A DNA stretch of 64,000 bases from Epiperipatus broadwayi (GCA_028023455.1 JAQFVV010006510.1:899750-963749), one strand, 5' to 3'. Shown: positions 1-20,071, numbered from the stretch's first letter. Made by a program: numbers and translations. Notes: generated by a model from the letters alone, not told the origin.

Positions 1-190
1 TATATATATATTGTAATGGACAATTGAACAAACATATTATGCTGACCACATTGTGGTGTGCAAATGTAATGGAACATACGTTTACTCCATTATACCAATC
101 ATCAGTTAACTGGGACCTACAGTTTGTGGTCCCAAATGTAATGGACGATATATCGTATAAACATATTATATAACAAATGTAATGGAACGT
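1..190 (-). repeat. Reiterated terminus of an LTR (family C), partial at window edge
   Basis: The nonamer TGTAATGGA occurs at 12, 65, 137 and 178. Two of the copies (65 and 137) are preceded by a segment resembling the 3' end of a tRNA: TTGTGGTGTGCAAA before 65 and CAGTTTGTGGTCCCAAA before 137. The same layout (tRNA-3'-end-like sequence, then an LTR start beginning TGTAA) marks the primer-binding-site edge of element B at 32.5 kb, so I read this as the edge of a third minus-strand LTR element whose interior would lie left of base 1. The LTR body to the right shows no obvious match to the A or B LTRs. That this is an LTR is inference; the reiteration itself is seen directly. Confidence 0.5.
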
Positions 191-1681
191 CAATATATGA
201 GAAGAAAATAATGCTTCAAACATTGGATGATAAATGGAATAGAATATATGTAATCTAAATGAATCCAATTGTTGAGAAAGCCTAATATAATAAATTATAT
301 AATTAAAATGAAGAAAGATAAAATTATCCCAATTATATTTAAATAAATTGTTTATATGCCCTTCCAACTAGCTATACATGAAATAAATTTATTCTCAAGA
401 TTGATATGACTAACTAATCAAATATATATCAGAAACAAAGGGAATTCAATTAAATCCAATATACACATCCAATAAGTAAATTTATGTATATCTAAACATA
501 TCAATGAATAATAATATGTGTAAGTAACTTAAAGACTAAATAATAAGTGAAATACGAAGTTATCCTCTATTAAATTGTGAATTCAGTTAATTTCATAATG
601 ACTCTGGCACTAAAAGAAAAATAAGAATAAAATATTAATACTCTTTCAAATAAATTACAAAGGCATTACTTATAAAACAAATAGTACATCCTTTATTTTT
701 ATATTATGGTTTAATTTTAGGTAGTATCAATGTTTTAAATACAAACCCAAATACAAAATAAAATATACATATTTACTTGCAATAAGTATATATATTAAAT
801 AGATAAAGACATATATGTGCTTAACAAGTATGCATTAATATAAACACAAATCCATATTTATATTTTTCAAATAATCAAAATTGAAAAAAAAAATTATATC
901 CAGCAAATATAAAAATTATTGTTTAGGTTTGCATAAGAATTATTATATGAAGTTTAAGAAAAAAATGAAAATAGATAAATAAATATAAAAAAAATTTCTA
1001 ATAAAATTTACGAATGTAAATTTCATTTATTAATATATATATATATATAACAACTCATATGCAACCCAAACCTATACACCATATTTTAAAATTTTAAATT
1101 AGCTAAGAATTAACTTTAACATTCGTTAAATGTTTGTTGGTTTTAGAAAATAAGATGCTTGAATTGAATAGAATTATATTTATAAAAATGTTTTATTTTT
1201 ATAATTAAAAATAAAAGTAAAAAAAAAAATATCAATCTCAAAAATATATATATCATTTATATTAACAAAATTATTTACTACCTTTCAAAGTTTTACTTGT
1301 TTATTTTTCTTTTCAAAAGTCAACTTGTTATATTGTTTTATTCCTTTATTTGTTTAATATTAGAATGCATTCTATCTAAAGTTAAATTGAAGAAATACCA
1401 CGTTAAAAAAAAAATATTGGTTTCCAAATGCACATATATACTTCATTTTTTTAAAATTTCTCTTCTTGAAAAAAAATAATAATAATTGCCATGTTGAATC
1501 CGATATATTAATTAATTTTAGTTACCTCCAGATTATTATTAAATTGACCATTATAGATTTCAGATAGCTATATCAAATTTCGGCTTCAGACACATTGAAA
1601 TTCATGTGTTGAAATTTGCTTAGTTTTTTTTTAAACTGCTTTGGAATAAATGAAAGGAAATGGAGAAGCTCCCTGGCTGCG

Positions 1682-1712
<31 letters not shown>

Positions 1713-1994
1713 CCAGTCATGGTTTATGTATTGATTACAGAAATTTATCTTATTCCACTATTCTTAAGAATGGCAATTTCAAAGAAACAAAGTACAACCA
1801 ATTTTTATCCTTCAGTTTGTTTAATCACTATCTTAATAATAATGGCTTCTTTTTGTTGCTGCTGTTGTTCCACATGTTAGCAAATGCTGTTTTAAAAACC
1901 ATTGTTACATATGTTTTATTTTAAACAATTAACATTCAAAAAAAATATTAACTATATAAAAAAATATCAAATTGAAAACTTATTTGACAGCTTT
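191..1994. other. No gene recognised; AT-rich, possibly LTR body
   Basis: This is very AT-rich sequence with homopolymer runs and short TA tracts near 1034-1050 and 1681-1709. Short open frames are low-complexity and show no domain. The left part may be the body of the LTR whose reiterated edge lies at 1-190, but no second copy in the window confirms it. Confidence 0.5.
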
Positions 1995-2217
1995 TAATAT
2001 ATATACAAAATTAACAAAGCGTATGACACACTTGAATGAGAAGCTATAAAGATATACAGAAATTTTTACATGCTAAGCGCTTTCAAGGCCTTTTGCTTCA
2101 TATTCATATGAATATGAGGCAAAAGGCCTCAAAAGTGCTGAGCATGTAATAATTTCTGTGTATCTTTATAGCTTCTCATTCAAGTGTGTCATCTGCTTTG
2201 TTAATTTTGTATATTAA
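1995..2217. mobile_element. Foldback (long inverted-repeat) element
   Basis: This is a near-perfect palindrome of about 220 bp. The left arm begins with a TA-rich stretch followed by ACAAAATTAACAAAGC, and the right arm is its reverse complement ending near 2217. The centre is at about 2108 around TCATATGA, with almost no spacer. The arms differ by only a few bases, so the copy is young or maintained. There is no coding capacity. The structure suits a foldback or MITE-like non-autonomous DNA element; the superfamily cannot be told. Confidence 0.75.
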
Positions 2218-2562
2218 ATTATCGAATGAGAAGTCTTAAAATCTTTAATATTTTACAAATATATATATATATATATACATAAATAATAATATTGCATTTT
2301 TTTAATAATCACTACAAATAAAATAATCTTTTTTTTATAATCAACAATTTATATGTCTTTATTTATCTTTAATAATTAAATATTCACAGCGATGTACCAT
2401 TAACTAATAAATAAAATAATATATCCAAACAACTATAACTAATAACCATAAATGATAATAATACTCCATATATATAAACAACAAATCAAAGAGATTTTTT
2501 TTAAAATAACAAATGATTTTTAAAATATAGATAGATTTATCGATATTTACAATATACATATT

Positions 2563-2769
2563 GCTAGAAGAGATGATAATAGATGGACAATTGAAATCTT
2601 AAACTGGATTCCAAGATATTGTAAAAGACCCAGAAACAGATCGCATGTGAGATGGATGGATGAAATGAGAAAGTGTGCAGCGGTTATGTAGAAAAGATAA
2701 GCTAAATATCAGAGAAGATGGACTGAACTTGAACAGACCTTCATTCTGCAGTGGATTTATAATGGCTGA
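2563..2769 (+). pseudogene. 3' end of a LINE polymerase ORF (decayed)
   Basis: Frame 2563-2769 reads a C-terminal tail typical of invertebrate LINE polymerases: RRDDNRWTIEILNWIPR, then RPRNRSHVRWMDEMRK, then RRWTELEQTFILQWIYNG ending at a stop. Such tails (RWxxxILxWxPR... GRPxxRWxDDI... AQxRxxWxxLxExxxxQW) lie at the very end of RTE/Jockey-like ORF2 proteins. Two in-frame stops interrupt it, and the RT domain is absent upstream, so it is a 5'-truncated dead copy. A short GAT-rich tail follows. Identification rests on motif resemblance. Confidence 0.65.
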
Positions 2770-3246
2770 TGATGATAGGGATAAAACAAAGGTGTGAGCA
2801 TGTGTAAATTGCATATTGCACAGCATTGAATGTTGTTCTTGGTTCCAAATATGCATTTGTTTAATATGGTAGAAGTATTGTAGCTGAAAGTAAATTTCAC
2901 CTTGCACATTTTACAATGCAATGTTTTTAACCAGATTTTAATCTTTTACATGGTTGTTTGAAATAACAGATGATAATAAATCCTCCTAAAATATACACAA
3001 ATAACTATGATACAATTTAGCTGATATAATTCAATTAAAACACTACCAAAATGTAAGAAAGTATTTATAAAATAAAAGACAATAAATTAATAAAAACAAA
3101 AAAGATATCACAACTAGCAAAGTGAATACTGAACATTCTATGAATGTATAAGAATGCAAATACTTGAATGAAAGATGATTTGCAATACCAGTAAACATAA
3201 TAAGTTGTTGTTTTTTGATTTATTTTTTTTAATAATAACAAATAAA

Positions 3247-4629
3247 ACGTCAAAACAAAAAGGATCTCCACTCAGTGCCCTTTTCTTCACAGCATACATC
3301 AACCCTCTTCTGATGGATATAGAAAAAAACCTCCCTGGAATTTTCCTTCCCTCTCTCAATAAAAACTTCAATGTTTTTGCATATATAGATGACATCATGG
3401 TTGTTCTTCCCACCATTAAATACTTTCCCCATCTCATGAACATCTTAAACAGAAATACAGCGAAACTTGGCCTACAAATAAACTTTAACAAATCTTCCAT
3501 CTGAAAGATTATGTCTGGTAAACAAATTAACTCTCCCTTTTCTGCAAAACCCCAAAGATACCTAGGTTTCCCAATCTTCAAAACACCAACTGCAATGGCA
3601 AGAGAGATTCAAGATGCAATCCTCCATTCAACTGAATCCATCACCACATCACTCTCTAGAGTATACCTTTCATTATATGGAAAGGTTGGCCTCCTCAACA
3701 TGATCATAATGCCAAAAATCTCATATTATCTTCCATTCGTAAAAATGTCTAAACAGTTTCAAAATAAAATCAACCGATTATGTACCAAACTTCTCTGGAG
3801 AGGAAGGACAGTTGCTATTAGCTTGCGAGGCATCCAACGACCACGCAGGTTCAATGGACTGTCATTCCACTCAATACAAGCAATCATTTTACAGAAAACA
3901 CACAACACTCTATATAATCTGATTCTCTCCTGTGGATACTCCAACATTATTAAAAAAATTACACCGACAGATCGTCCTCCGCCCTCTGCCAGTTCATGGA
4001 TAGCCTCCCTAATAGACCACCTACAACTTTATAACCCAATAATGCCCTGTAACCTTAACAAAAATATCACCTTATGGGAAGCATACAATATAATCAACTA
4101 TAATCAACAACCCATTAAAACCAGCCTAAAAGTAACCAACCAAAGACTCATTTCACACTTCAAAAGATGGAGTCTGGAACCCAAATTCCTGGACTTCATC
4201 ATTAAAATAAATCTTAATGTGCTTCCCACGAATTGGTTCCTTTATCACCGAAGAGGTTTTACCAGCATTGATCCTATATGTGGTCTGTGTGCTCGTGAAG
4301 ATGAAACCATAGACCATATTATACACCGGTGCCCAAGACTTAAAACACTGAAAGATATGATTATAATTAATTCCAACATAAGACCTGATATGATTTTCTC
4401 ACTTGAAAATGCCATTCATAATGGTTTTTTTTCAATAATAAGGCTTTCTACCTTTGTCCTTTATTCCATATAAATAGTGAGATGCAAAACTCTCATGGAA
4501 TTACCCCCGCCACAAATCACACCATTGTTTTATCAAAAACTCAAAAAAATCAAGAAACGTGACCAGCTCCTGGCCTCCAGTAAAGTCTTTGATGACACCT
4601 GGTCTTTAACTGTGCTATCCTTTTCCTGA
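3247..4629 (+). pseudogene. 5'-truncated LINE reverse transcriptase ORF
   Basis: One reading frame runs from KGSPLSALFFTAYINPL through the RT catalytic box YIDD (3382-3393, in FAYIDDIMV), then LGLQINFNKSS, YLGFPIF, a thumb/connection region with LYGKVGLLNMIIMPKISYY and KLLWRGR, and near the end a zinc-finger-like CGLCAREDETIDHIIHRCP. This order matches non-LTR retrotransposon ORF2 proteins of the L1/Tx1 type with a zf-RVT-like C-terminus. Endonuclease and the first RT motifs are missing, as expected of 5' truncation. Two in-frame stops (TGA at 3502, TAA at 4471) interrupt the frame, which resumes to a final TGA at 4627. The element at 48.8-54.0 kb belongs to the same family (shared DFxIKxN region). 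Confidence 0.85.
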
Positions 4630-4957
4630 TTATCAACTCCCACCTACCCAGCATTATAGAATAGGAAATTCTAAAAGAAAATATTCATGTTTATATAAAA
4701 AATGCTTATTCCATTAAACAAGTTCTTAGAATCTCATCACTATACCTAACCACATAAGAGTATAACAACTGTACTCTCATAACAAAATCTATCCAGATGA
4801 CAAATAGAACATTATACAAGCATATTATTATACAATTTAGTCATTTATCTATCCTTTATTAGTATGTAATCACTATTTATTATTAATAAAATTTTTATTG
4901 AAATGAATTGTGGTATTGTTTTTTTAACACCAAAAATATGTATGTTAACCAGTTTTG
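4630..4957. other. 3' flank of the LINE copy; no gene
   Basis: This AT-rich sequence after the LINE stop probably holds the element's 3' untranslated region. I see no clear poly-A tail or target-site duplication. Confidence 0.4.
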
Positions 4958-5254
4958 TTACACTTTCACAAAACACATTTTCGAGCCTTCAAACCATGTA
5001 CCCTTGCTAATACACATGGTTTGCCTGCAGGCATGTCAGTAGCATACAAACTTCCAAGTCCGCTGTATGAGATTCATTGATTTGCCACATTCACATGTAA
5101 TTGCATGTGGCAGGATGTTTTGGGCTTGCAGAAATGCAACTGCCACACTTTCTCGGTTTGGGACATCCCATAAATGTAATAACATTGAAGACATTTTGTT
5201 ATTCTTTTTTAACTCTTCAGATTCACGACAAAACTGGTATCTCTTTGTAAACAA
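4958..5254 (-). pseudogene. Merlin-type (ISXO2-like) transposase N-terminal remnant
   Basis: Read on the minus strand, the frame gives FLQAQNILPHAITCECGKSM, then RTWKFVCY, an in-frame TGA at 5036-5038, then HACRQTMCISKGTWFEGSKM and a stop at 4958. A zinc-ribbon of spaced cysteines followed by S-x-GTWFExS-x-M/L is the hallmark of the N-terminus of Merlin/ISXO2-like transposases. The downstream DDE catalytic part is absent. The frame is open upstream to 5254, and its true start is unknown. This is a fossil fragment with one nonsense codon. Identification is from motif memory, moderately sure. Confidence 0.7.
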
Positions 5255-5742
5255 CTACAATTGTCTGCCAAAGAGATTGACATATTTTTTTAACTTTATT
5301 TACCAAAAAAAAAAAAATTAGCAAAAAAAAAAAACTTTACACAAATATAAAGAATACGCTGATAATTACTAATCCACAAAAATCTTTCAGTTGGAAAATA
5401 CAGAAAATCATAAACATCAATAAATAAACACTTGAAAAAGATGACAATGCTCACACTCTCATCTTTAATTCTAGTGACAATACAAATTCTGTCAATATGC
5501 ATAGGAATTAAACCCACAATGAAATCAATGGCAAACAATATGATCATAGTATTGTTAGTAGATGTAGTGTTATTGAATGTGGAAGAATTGGCTACATATT
5601 ATAACCACTACGTATGATCTACTCATATATTAATGATCACTCATATATTAACCATAGGTTCGACCACAAAAGTGGTATAATTCAGTGTTTTTACACAAAA
5701 ACAGCACCAACACAGGCTGTACAGTGAATAGTTTACAAATAC

Positions 5743-6045
<303 letters not shown>

Positions 6046-7320
6046 GTTAAGTGTAGTAGAGTATGACATAGAAATCCCTTATCATGTTTTACTACAGTGA
6101 TTTTAATTAACTTAGAATAGTTTTATGAACCTGAGATTTTATTGAGCTAAATTATTGTAGATAAAAGATTAAGATTTAATTATTAGTTTAATCTTAATGA
6201 GTAGGATTTAATAAAGTTGTAAAAATACTATAAGTTTATTTATTTGATATAGCATCAGGGGGATAGTGTTCTTATGCTATTGAGGTAGTATCCTGTGGGA
6301 TATTGGCTCAATGTAATCTTTCTTGCCGTATGTATTTCACTTTCAAGTCTCATGATATAATAAATATTTGTTTATTTATTTATAAAACTGAACCTATTCA
6401 TTATTTTGCTAGTAGAATGTTTTAATATTATGCAGGATATTTTATTTATCAATTATTTGCATTTAACCAAATGTAATCATTAACTTTCTGTTGATGCTTA
6501 CAAGATCTTGCGTTGACAATTGAGTCACTCTAATTCCATATTTTTAATGCTAGGATAGCTGTTTTATAGTCATTAGTTAGATTTTTAAAAGTTCTGTAAG
6601 ATACTGCCCTCTTTTGAATTATTTTACAAGTAAAAAGTCAATAAAACTGCCTGTGAAGCTAAACAAAGAAGAAAGCTTGTTGGTTATTGGCTTTCAGCTG
6701 TAAAAGACATTCTGATTGGCTGGAAAGAACAAAGAATCCACCTAATCAAAGAAAATAAAGAAAAACGCTAATATTTTCAATTCGAATATGATAAACAAAT
6801 GACTTAAACTATTATACAAGTATTTTTTGAGAAATTACAAATCATTTTCATAAAATATGCTAAAAAACAAAATTATTTTAGAAAAATATTAAAGATTTTA
6901 GCAAAAATATTTAAGATTTTAGCAAAAAAAATATTTACTTTTCCATAACGTAAAACTGAAAAAAAAAATTTACGTCAGCAACTCTTTTTAATTTGTTACT
7001 AATGTTCACTTTTAAATTTTCCAAAATTGAATATTTTATAATAAATAAATAGAAATTTATTTTTGAAAGAACTTTCATTCACTTTCATAACCTGACAAAT
7101 TATTAATATATTTTTTATAAACGAATCTAAAGTGAATATGATATTAAAGGTGAATATATTTTGACAATTGACTTTGTCTTCAGTTTGTAAGTTGGCCAAT
7201 TAAAAGCTTTGATTTTTAACTTACTCGCCCAATAGTGTAATTAGTGGGCAAAAGGTTAACTGAGATAACCCATTTTATTTAATAGTATATTGCCCCGGAA
7301 GTGAATACACATGTGACAGG
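6046..7320. other. No gene recognised
   Basis: AT-rich sequence. A slightly GC-richer patch at about 6640-6780 may be an old repeat, but I cannot classify it. Short open frames lack domains. Confidence 0.5.
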
Positions 7321-7631
7321 TTAGAATATATATATATATATATATATATATGATCACTACATGGAGCTTTATCCATAGCTCCTAACAAGCTTTACTTACA
7401 TAAATGCCAAGAGAGAGAGAAATCAAAATCTCTATCGTTGTCACCCACGTCCAGACCAGCTGGTTTCGAGCTTATTGGCTCATGTCAGTGAAGGCTTGGG
7501 AGAGTAGAAACTAGATCTAAATACCAACTCTAAAGTCACCACTTATCAAACATGTTTCTATCAGTTTGAAAGCATGAAAGCATGAATGCAAGCTTTAAAA
7601 CAAATTATGAAATATATAACTTGTTTTGATT

Positions 7632-7640
<9 letters not shown>
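7321..7640. repeat. Ribozyme-family repeat, rearranged copy beside (TA)n
   Basis: The block is homologous to the repeat at 40525-40820. Its left part (about 7351-7535) matches that copy in reverse orientation and includes the ribozyme-like core. Its right part (about 7585-7640, ATGCAAGCTTTAAAAC onward to ACTTGTTTTGATTATC) matches the tail of the other copy in the same orientation. It therefore looks like two partial units joined head to head. A (TA)n tract at about 7326-7350 sits at its left edge and another follows at 7636. Confidence 0.6.
7449..7492 (-). ncRNA. Hammerhead-ribozyme-like core, degenerate
   Basis: On the minus strand the order is: stem I strand ending TTCA, CTGA followed by TGAG with a two-base CA insertion, a short stem II (GAGC/GCTC around a loop), GAAAC, an AGCT tetraloop closed by ACC/GGT, then C and TGGAC as the return strand of stem I. 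These are the conserved parts of a type I hammerhead with a minimal stem III. The two extra bases in the CUGANGA core probably abolish activity. It shares 5' flank (TTTAGATCTAGTTTCT) with the copy at 10.4 kb. Confidence 0.55.
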
Positions 7641-7664
<24 letters not shown>

Positions 7665-7668
<4 letters not shown>

Positions 7669-7673
7669 CAGTA

Positions 7674-7719
<46 letters not shown>

Positions 7720-7728
7720 TACTGAAAT
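7665..7728. repeat. TA-filled palindrome
   Basis: A hairpin with arms TTTCAGTATCTAA and its exact complement around a (TA)n core. It immediately follows the ribozyme-family repeat. A similar TA-cored palindrome with a different arm sequence follows the related repeat at 40.8 kb. Confidence 0.85.
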
Positions 7729-9430
7729 TTGAAATAAATTACAGTATATGATGAAATGTTAGTTATAATTTTTTTATTGCTCTTCCTATTTGAATTTAAT
7801 GGTGAATATATTAACCTGAACTGCAATGGATTATGTTGCCATGACAATATATAATATTAGAGAATGAAATGTTTATTATTAATTGGAGTTTGTAAAAATT
7901 ATGAATTGACTTTATTCATTTTTAAAAATGAATATGTGATTGATAAAACATAGTTTAGATAAAATTATTATTCTTTTTTTATTATATATTTTTTTCATTA
8001 CTGCATTCACAATAATAAATTACAAACAAAGCCACTAAATGTTTAATATCTCCAATAGATTTGTTTTTATTTGTATAATGTTTATACTGAAAAAAAATAT
8101 ATGTGAAAATATTTTCAAACTCTCAAATATGTTCACATTTTGTTATGATTCCTTAGGGAAGGATTAAATATAGATTAAAATAATTTTATTCATATTTTAA
8201 TTAGTTTCTTTTTTAATAACCTTACACTTATTGATTCCAGTTCTTTTTAAAAAAAAAACATAATTTATTGGACTTTATAAAGTGATATATGTTAGATGGT
8301 GTAAAATTGGTCAGGGTAATATTTTTACATATATTTTTAAGTCTTATTTTTATTCAAACATTTTATTTCAATTTTGTTTGTAACATTTTTTTTTTACCAA
8401 TTCAACTTATTATTAAATTTTAATAGTTTTAAAAGCAACGGTGGAGATCAAATTCATAATAGTATTATTGGAGACTCATTGAAATATTTGAACATTTTAT
8501 TTCATTTTTATACATTTTGTATATAATTTTTAAAATGTAATTACGTTAAAGAATTTAATTTTTGAAGATATGAGTTTTTTAGCCATTAGTTAATAAATTT
8601 AACAGCCGAAATCTGTAATTATTTACATTAAGTATAAAAAGTTTTTCAAGCTCTCTTGAAGGCTAATCTTCAGTTTAATGTAAATCTTTCTGTTAAAAGA
8701 AAGATAAAACTACAATTGAAGAAGATAAACATGAAATAAATTGTTGCCTTTTCTGCTAAGTATAAAGATTTCTGCAAACAAAGAAAAAACTATTATATTA
8801 TTATAGACGTACAGTTTAAAATTTTCCTTCAAAAATTATAAGAGATTAATTTTCAGTTTTCAAGATTAAATGAGAAATTAACAATAAAATTTAATTATAT
8901 ATATATATTATTTTAAATTAATTTACTTCCATATATATATATATAACTCTATTAAATTTACTGTAGTGTTAATATATAATCAAAACAATATTGCAGCCAT
9001 ATGTTCAAGGCATAATTCCATTTTGATAATATTAAAAAAAATTAAATTATTATAATTTTATCTATAAGTGTCATACCTCCAGAACTTACATCTTTGATAT
9101 GATTCACTGTAGATAAATAGATAATGACTATTACCAATCACTTATTAGGCTAAATATTCTCCTATAATTCTTATCTCATTTTAAATTTTAATCCCAGTTA
9201 AATATTAATATATGTTTTTAAAAATTAAATATAAAAACCATAGCTTCCATGTGTCTTACCTTTTTCTAGATAAACCTATCACACACGTTTGAAATATGAA
9301 TAAAAGAAGTACTGGACAAATTATGAAGTATATGTAACAGATTGCAATCTGCTTTAACTGAAGAATTCTTGTACAACATAGATGTAACTTGGCTAATAAT
9401 CTTTTCGGATGACTTTATTCATATATTTCA
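7729..9430. other. No gene recognised
   Basis: AT-rich, with homopolymer runs and short TA tracts near 8898 and 8932. No open frame of note and no recognisable repeat family. Confidence 0.5.
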
Positions 9431-10010
9431 CATATATAATGAGATATTATTTTATATAGCACTATGTTTATTTATGTAATAGTAATACTACCGATTAAGC
9501 CAATGCACATGCCCTTTAAAGAGATTATATAAATGAATACTCAATTTTTCCAGACACAAGATATAGTATTTTAGAAAGAATGGAATGAATCCACCCATTC
9601 TTTTCAACCCAAACGTTTATGTACGGGAAAATCTTAAGTGTGAGGACATAAGAGTGTGAGATGTTACACAATCATTTTAAATTACATTTATTAAGTTTTG
9701 AACAAATGACACTTTGCAAAATCTTTACAATTTACGAACCGTTATTCTTTAGTTGAAATTAAACATATATAATGAGATATTATTTTATGTAGCACTATGT
9801 TTATTTATGAAATAGTAATACTAGTGATTAAGCCAATTCACATGCCCTTTAAAGAGATTATATAAATGAATACTCAATTTTTCCAGACATGAGATATAGT
9901 ATTTTAGAAAGAATGAAATGAATCCACCCATTCTTTCCAGCCCAAATGTTTATGTATGAGAAAATCTTAAGTGTGTGGAAATAAGAGTGTGAGATGTTAC
10001 ACGATCACTT
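9431..10010. repeat. Tandem direct repeat, 333-bp period, about 1.75 copies
   Basis: The segment starting CATATATAATGAGATATT at 9431 recurs at 9764 and stays alignable to about 10010 (ending near GAGATGTTACAC). Roughly 5-8% differences are visible by eye. The second copy stops about 10 bp before the ribozyme repeat begins at 10021. No coding potential. It could be host tandem duplication or part of a larger element that includes the ribozyme repeat. Confidence 0.85.
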
Positions 10011-10020
10011 TAACAAATTA

Positions 10021-10516
10021 GTTTGATATCAGCTGATCTGAAGGTGGAGCTAATGAAAGAGGTAGTTAATTCTGACTTTTTTGATGTGTATGTCACAAAA
10101 TACGCTTGTACGGAGGTTTTGGTAAATCTCCATCTATTGATCATAAATACAAGCGATAGCAAGTTACGTGATTTGTAACTTGTTTTTGTTTTTCATAAAT
10201 GTACCTTTAAAGGTTTTTGCAATGATAGATATTGCAGAGGCTTTGACTATGTGGTGAAACTGAACTGATATCAGACCCATGTAGCTATATCACTTGTTAT
10301 GCTGAGTTTAAAAACATTACATGTCTGAAAAATTCATGCTGGTGAACTGATAGGAACTTGTTGCATAAATTCTTGGAGTTAGTGTTTAGATCTAGTTTCT
10401 GGCCCCTACCCTTCACTGATGATAGCAAATTATCTTGAAATCAGCTGATCTGAAGGTGGAGCTAATGAAAGAGATAGTTAATTCTGACTCTTTTGATGTT
10501 TATGTAACAAAATATG
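10021..10516 (+). mobile_element. Retrozyme-like repeat: one full 412-nt monomer plus partial second
   Basis: The hammerhead 3' part (ATCAGCTGATC, then TGAAGGTGGAGC) occurs at 10028 and again at 10440. The predicted cleavage points after 10038 and after 10450 bound a monomer of 412 nt. The second copy continues (AATGAAAGAGATAGTTAATT) to about 10516, where a foldback interrupts it. Short direct repeats bounded by type I hammerheads, without any protein, are the signature of animal retrozymes, which are thought to move with Penelope-like or other retroelement machinery. No Penelope RT is present in this window. Part of the monomer (AGCAAGTTAC onward) is shared with the repeats at 7.3 and 40.5 kb. 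Confidence 0.7.
10410..10456 (+). ncRNA. Type I hammerhead ribozyme
   Basis: Stem I pairs CCTTCA (10410-10415) with TGAAGG (10451-10456) perfectly. The core CTGATGA is at 10416-10422 and GAAA at 10437-10440. Stem III is minimal: ATC (10440-10442) and GAT (10447-10449) around the loop AGCT, followed by C10450, the expected cleavage nucleotide. Stem II (10423-10436) is the weak part: its pairing is shifted and needs core bases to form GATA/TATC. The family consensus, judged from the sister copies, probably had a better stem II. The conserved core is intact, so cleavage is possible but not assured. Confidence 0.7.
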
Positions 10517-10659
10517 CCAATTTTCATTTTTGTTCTATCTATTGAGAATTTAATAGTAACATTAGGATGTTGAAGTTTAAGTTGACTATTTAAAATAAAG
10601 CTACATCCTAATGTTACAATTAAATTCTCAATAGATAGAACAAAAATGAAAATTGGCAT
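10514..10659. mobile_element. Foldback/MITE-like element with ~55-bp inverted arms
   Basis: The arms begin ATGCCAATTTTCATTTTTG and the right arm is the reverse complement ending at 10659. They run about 55 bp each, nearly identical, with a central spacer of about 35 bp. It sits exactly where the second ribozyme-repeat copy breaks off, so it either inserted into or truncated that copy. It is non-coding and of unknown superfamily. Confidence 0.75.
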
Positions 10660-13951
<3,292 letters not shown>

Positions 13952-14080
13952 TAGAAACTAGTCTGGGGATATTGGATGAGTAGGCACTAGTTAGGGATTT
14001 TATGCACAAGCCTTCTGGCATCCATTGATTGCTCTGGTTGGCACAAGGTGGCACTACTGTATGGAGAGTTTTGCATTGTT
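13952..14080 (+). repeat. Ribozyme-family repeat fragment, subfamily 2
   Basis: Begins with GAAACTAGTCTGGG, corresponding to the GAAA, stem III and cleavage site of the hammerhead. It continues with a flank (ATTGGATGAGTA ... CACAAGCC ... GGTGGCACTACTGTATGGA) that aligns with 62580-62690. The 5' half of the ribozyme is lost here. The repeat is interspersed and non-coding. Confidence 0.55.
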
Positions 14081-20051
<5,971 letters not shown>

Positions 20052-20071
20052 TTTCCCCTTCCCTTCGGAAA
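20052..20071 (-). promoter_or_regulatory. Polypurine tract of element A
   Basis: On the minus strand GAAGGGAAGGGGAAA directly abuts the LTR start TATAATAG. This is the expected plus-strand primer for reverse transcription and fixes both the LTR boundary and the element orientation. Confidence 0.85.

Noticed and set aside
10021-10516. Penelope-like element supplying the ribozyme
   Set aside because: No GIY-YIG endonuclease or Penelope RT motif found near any ribozyme copy in the window.
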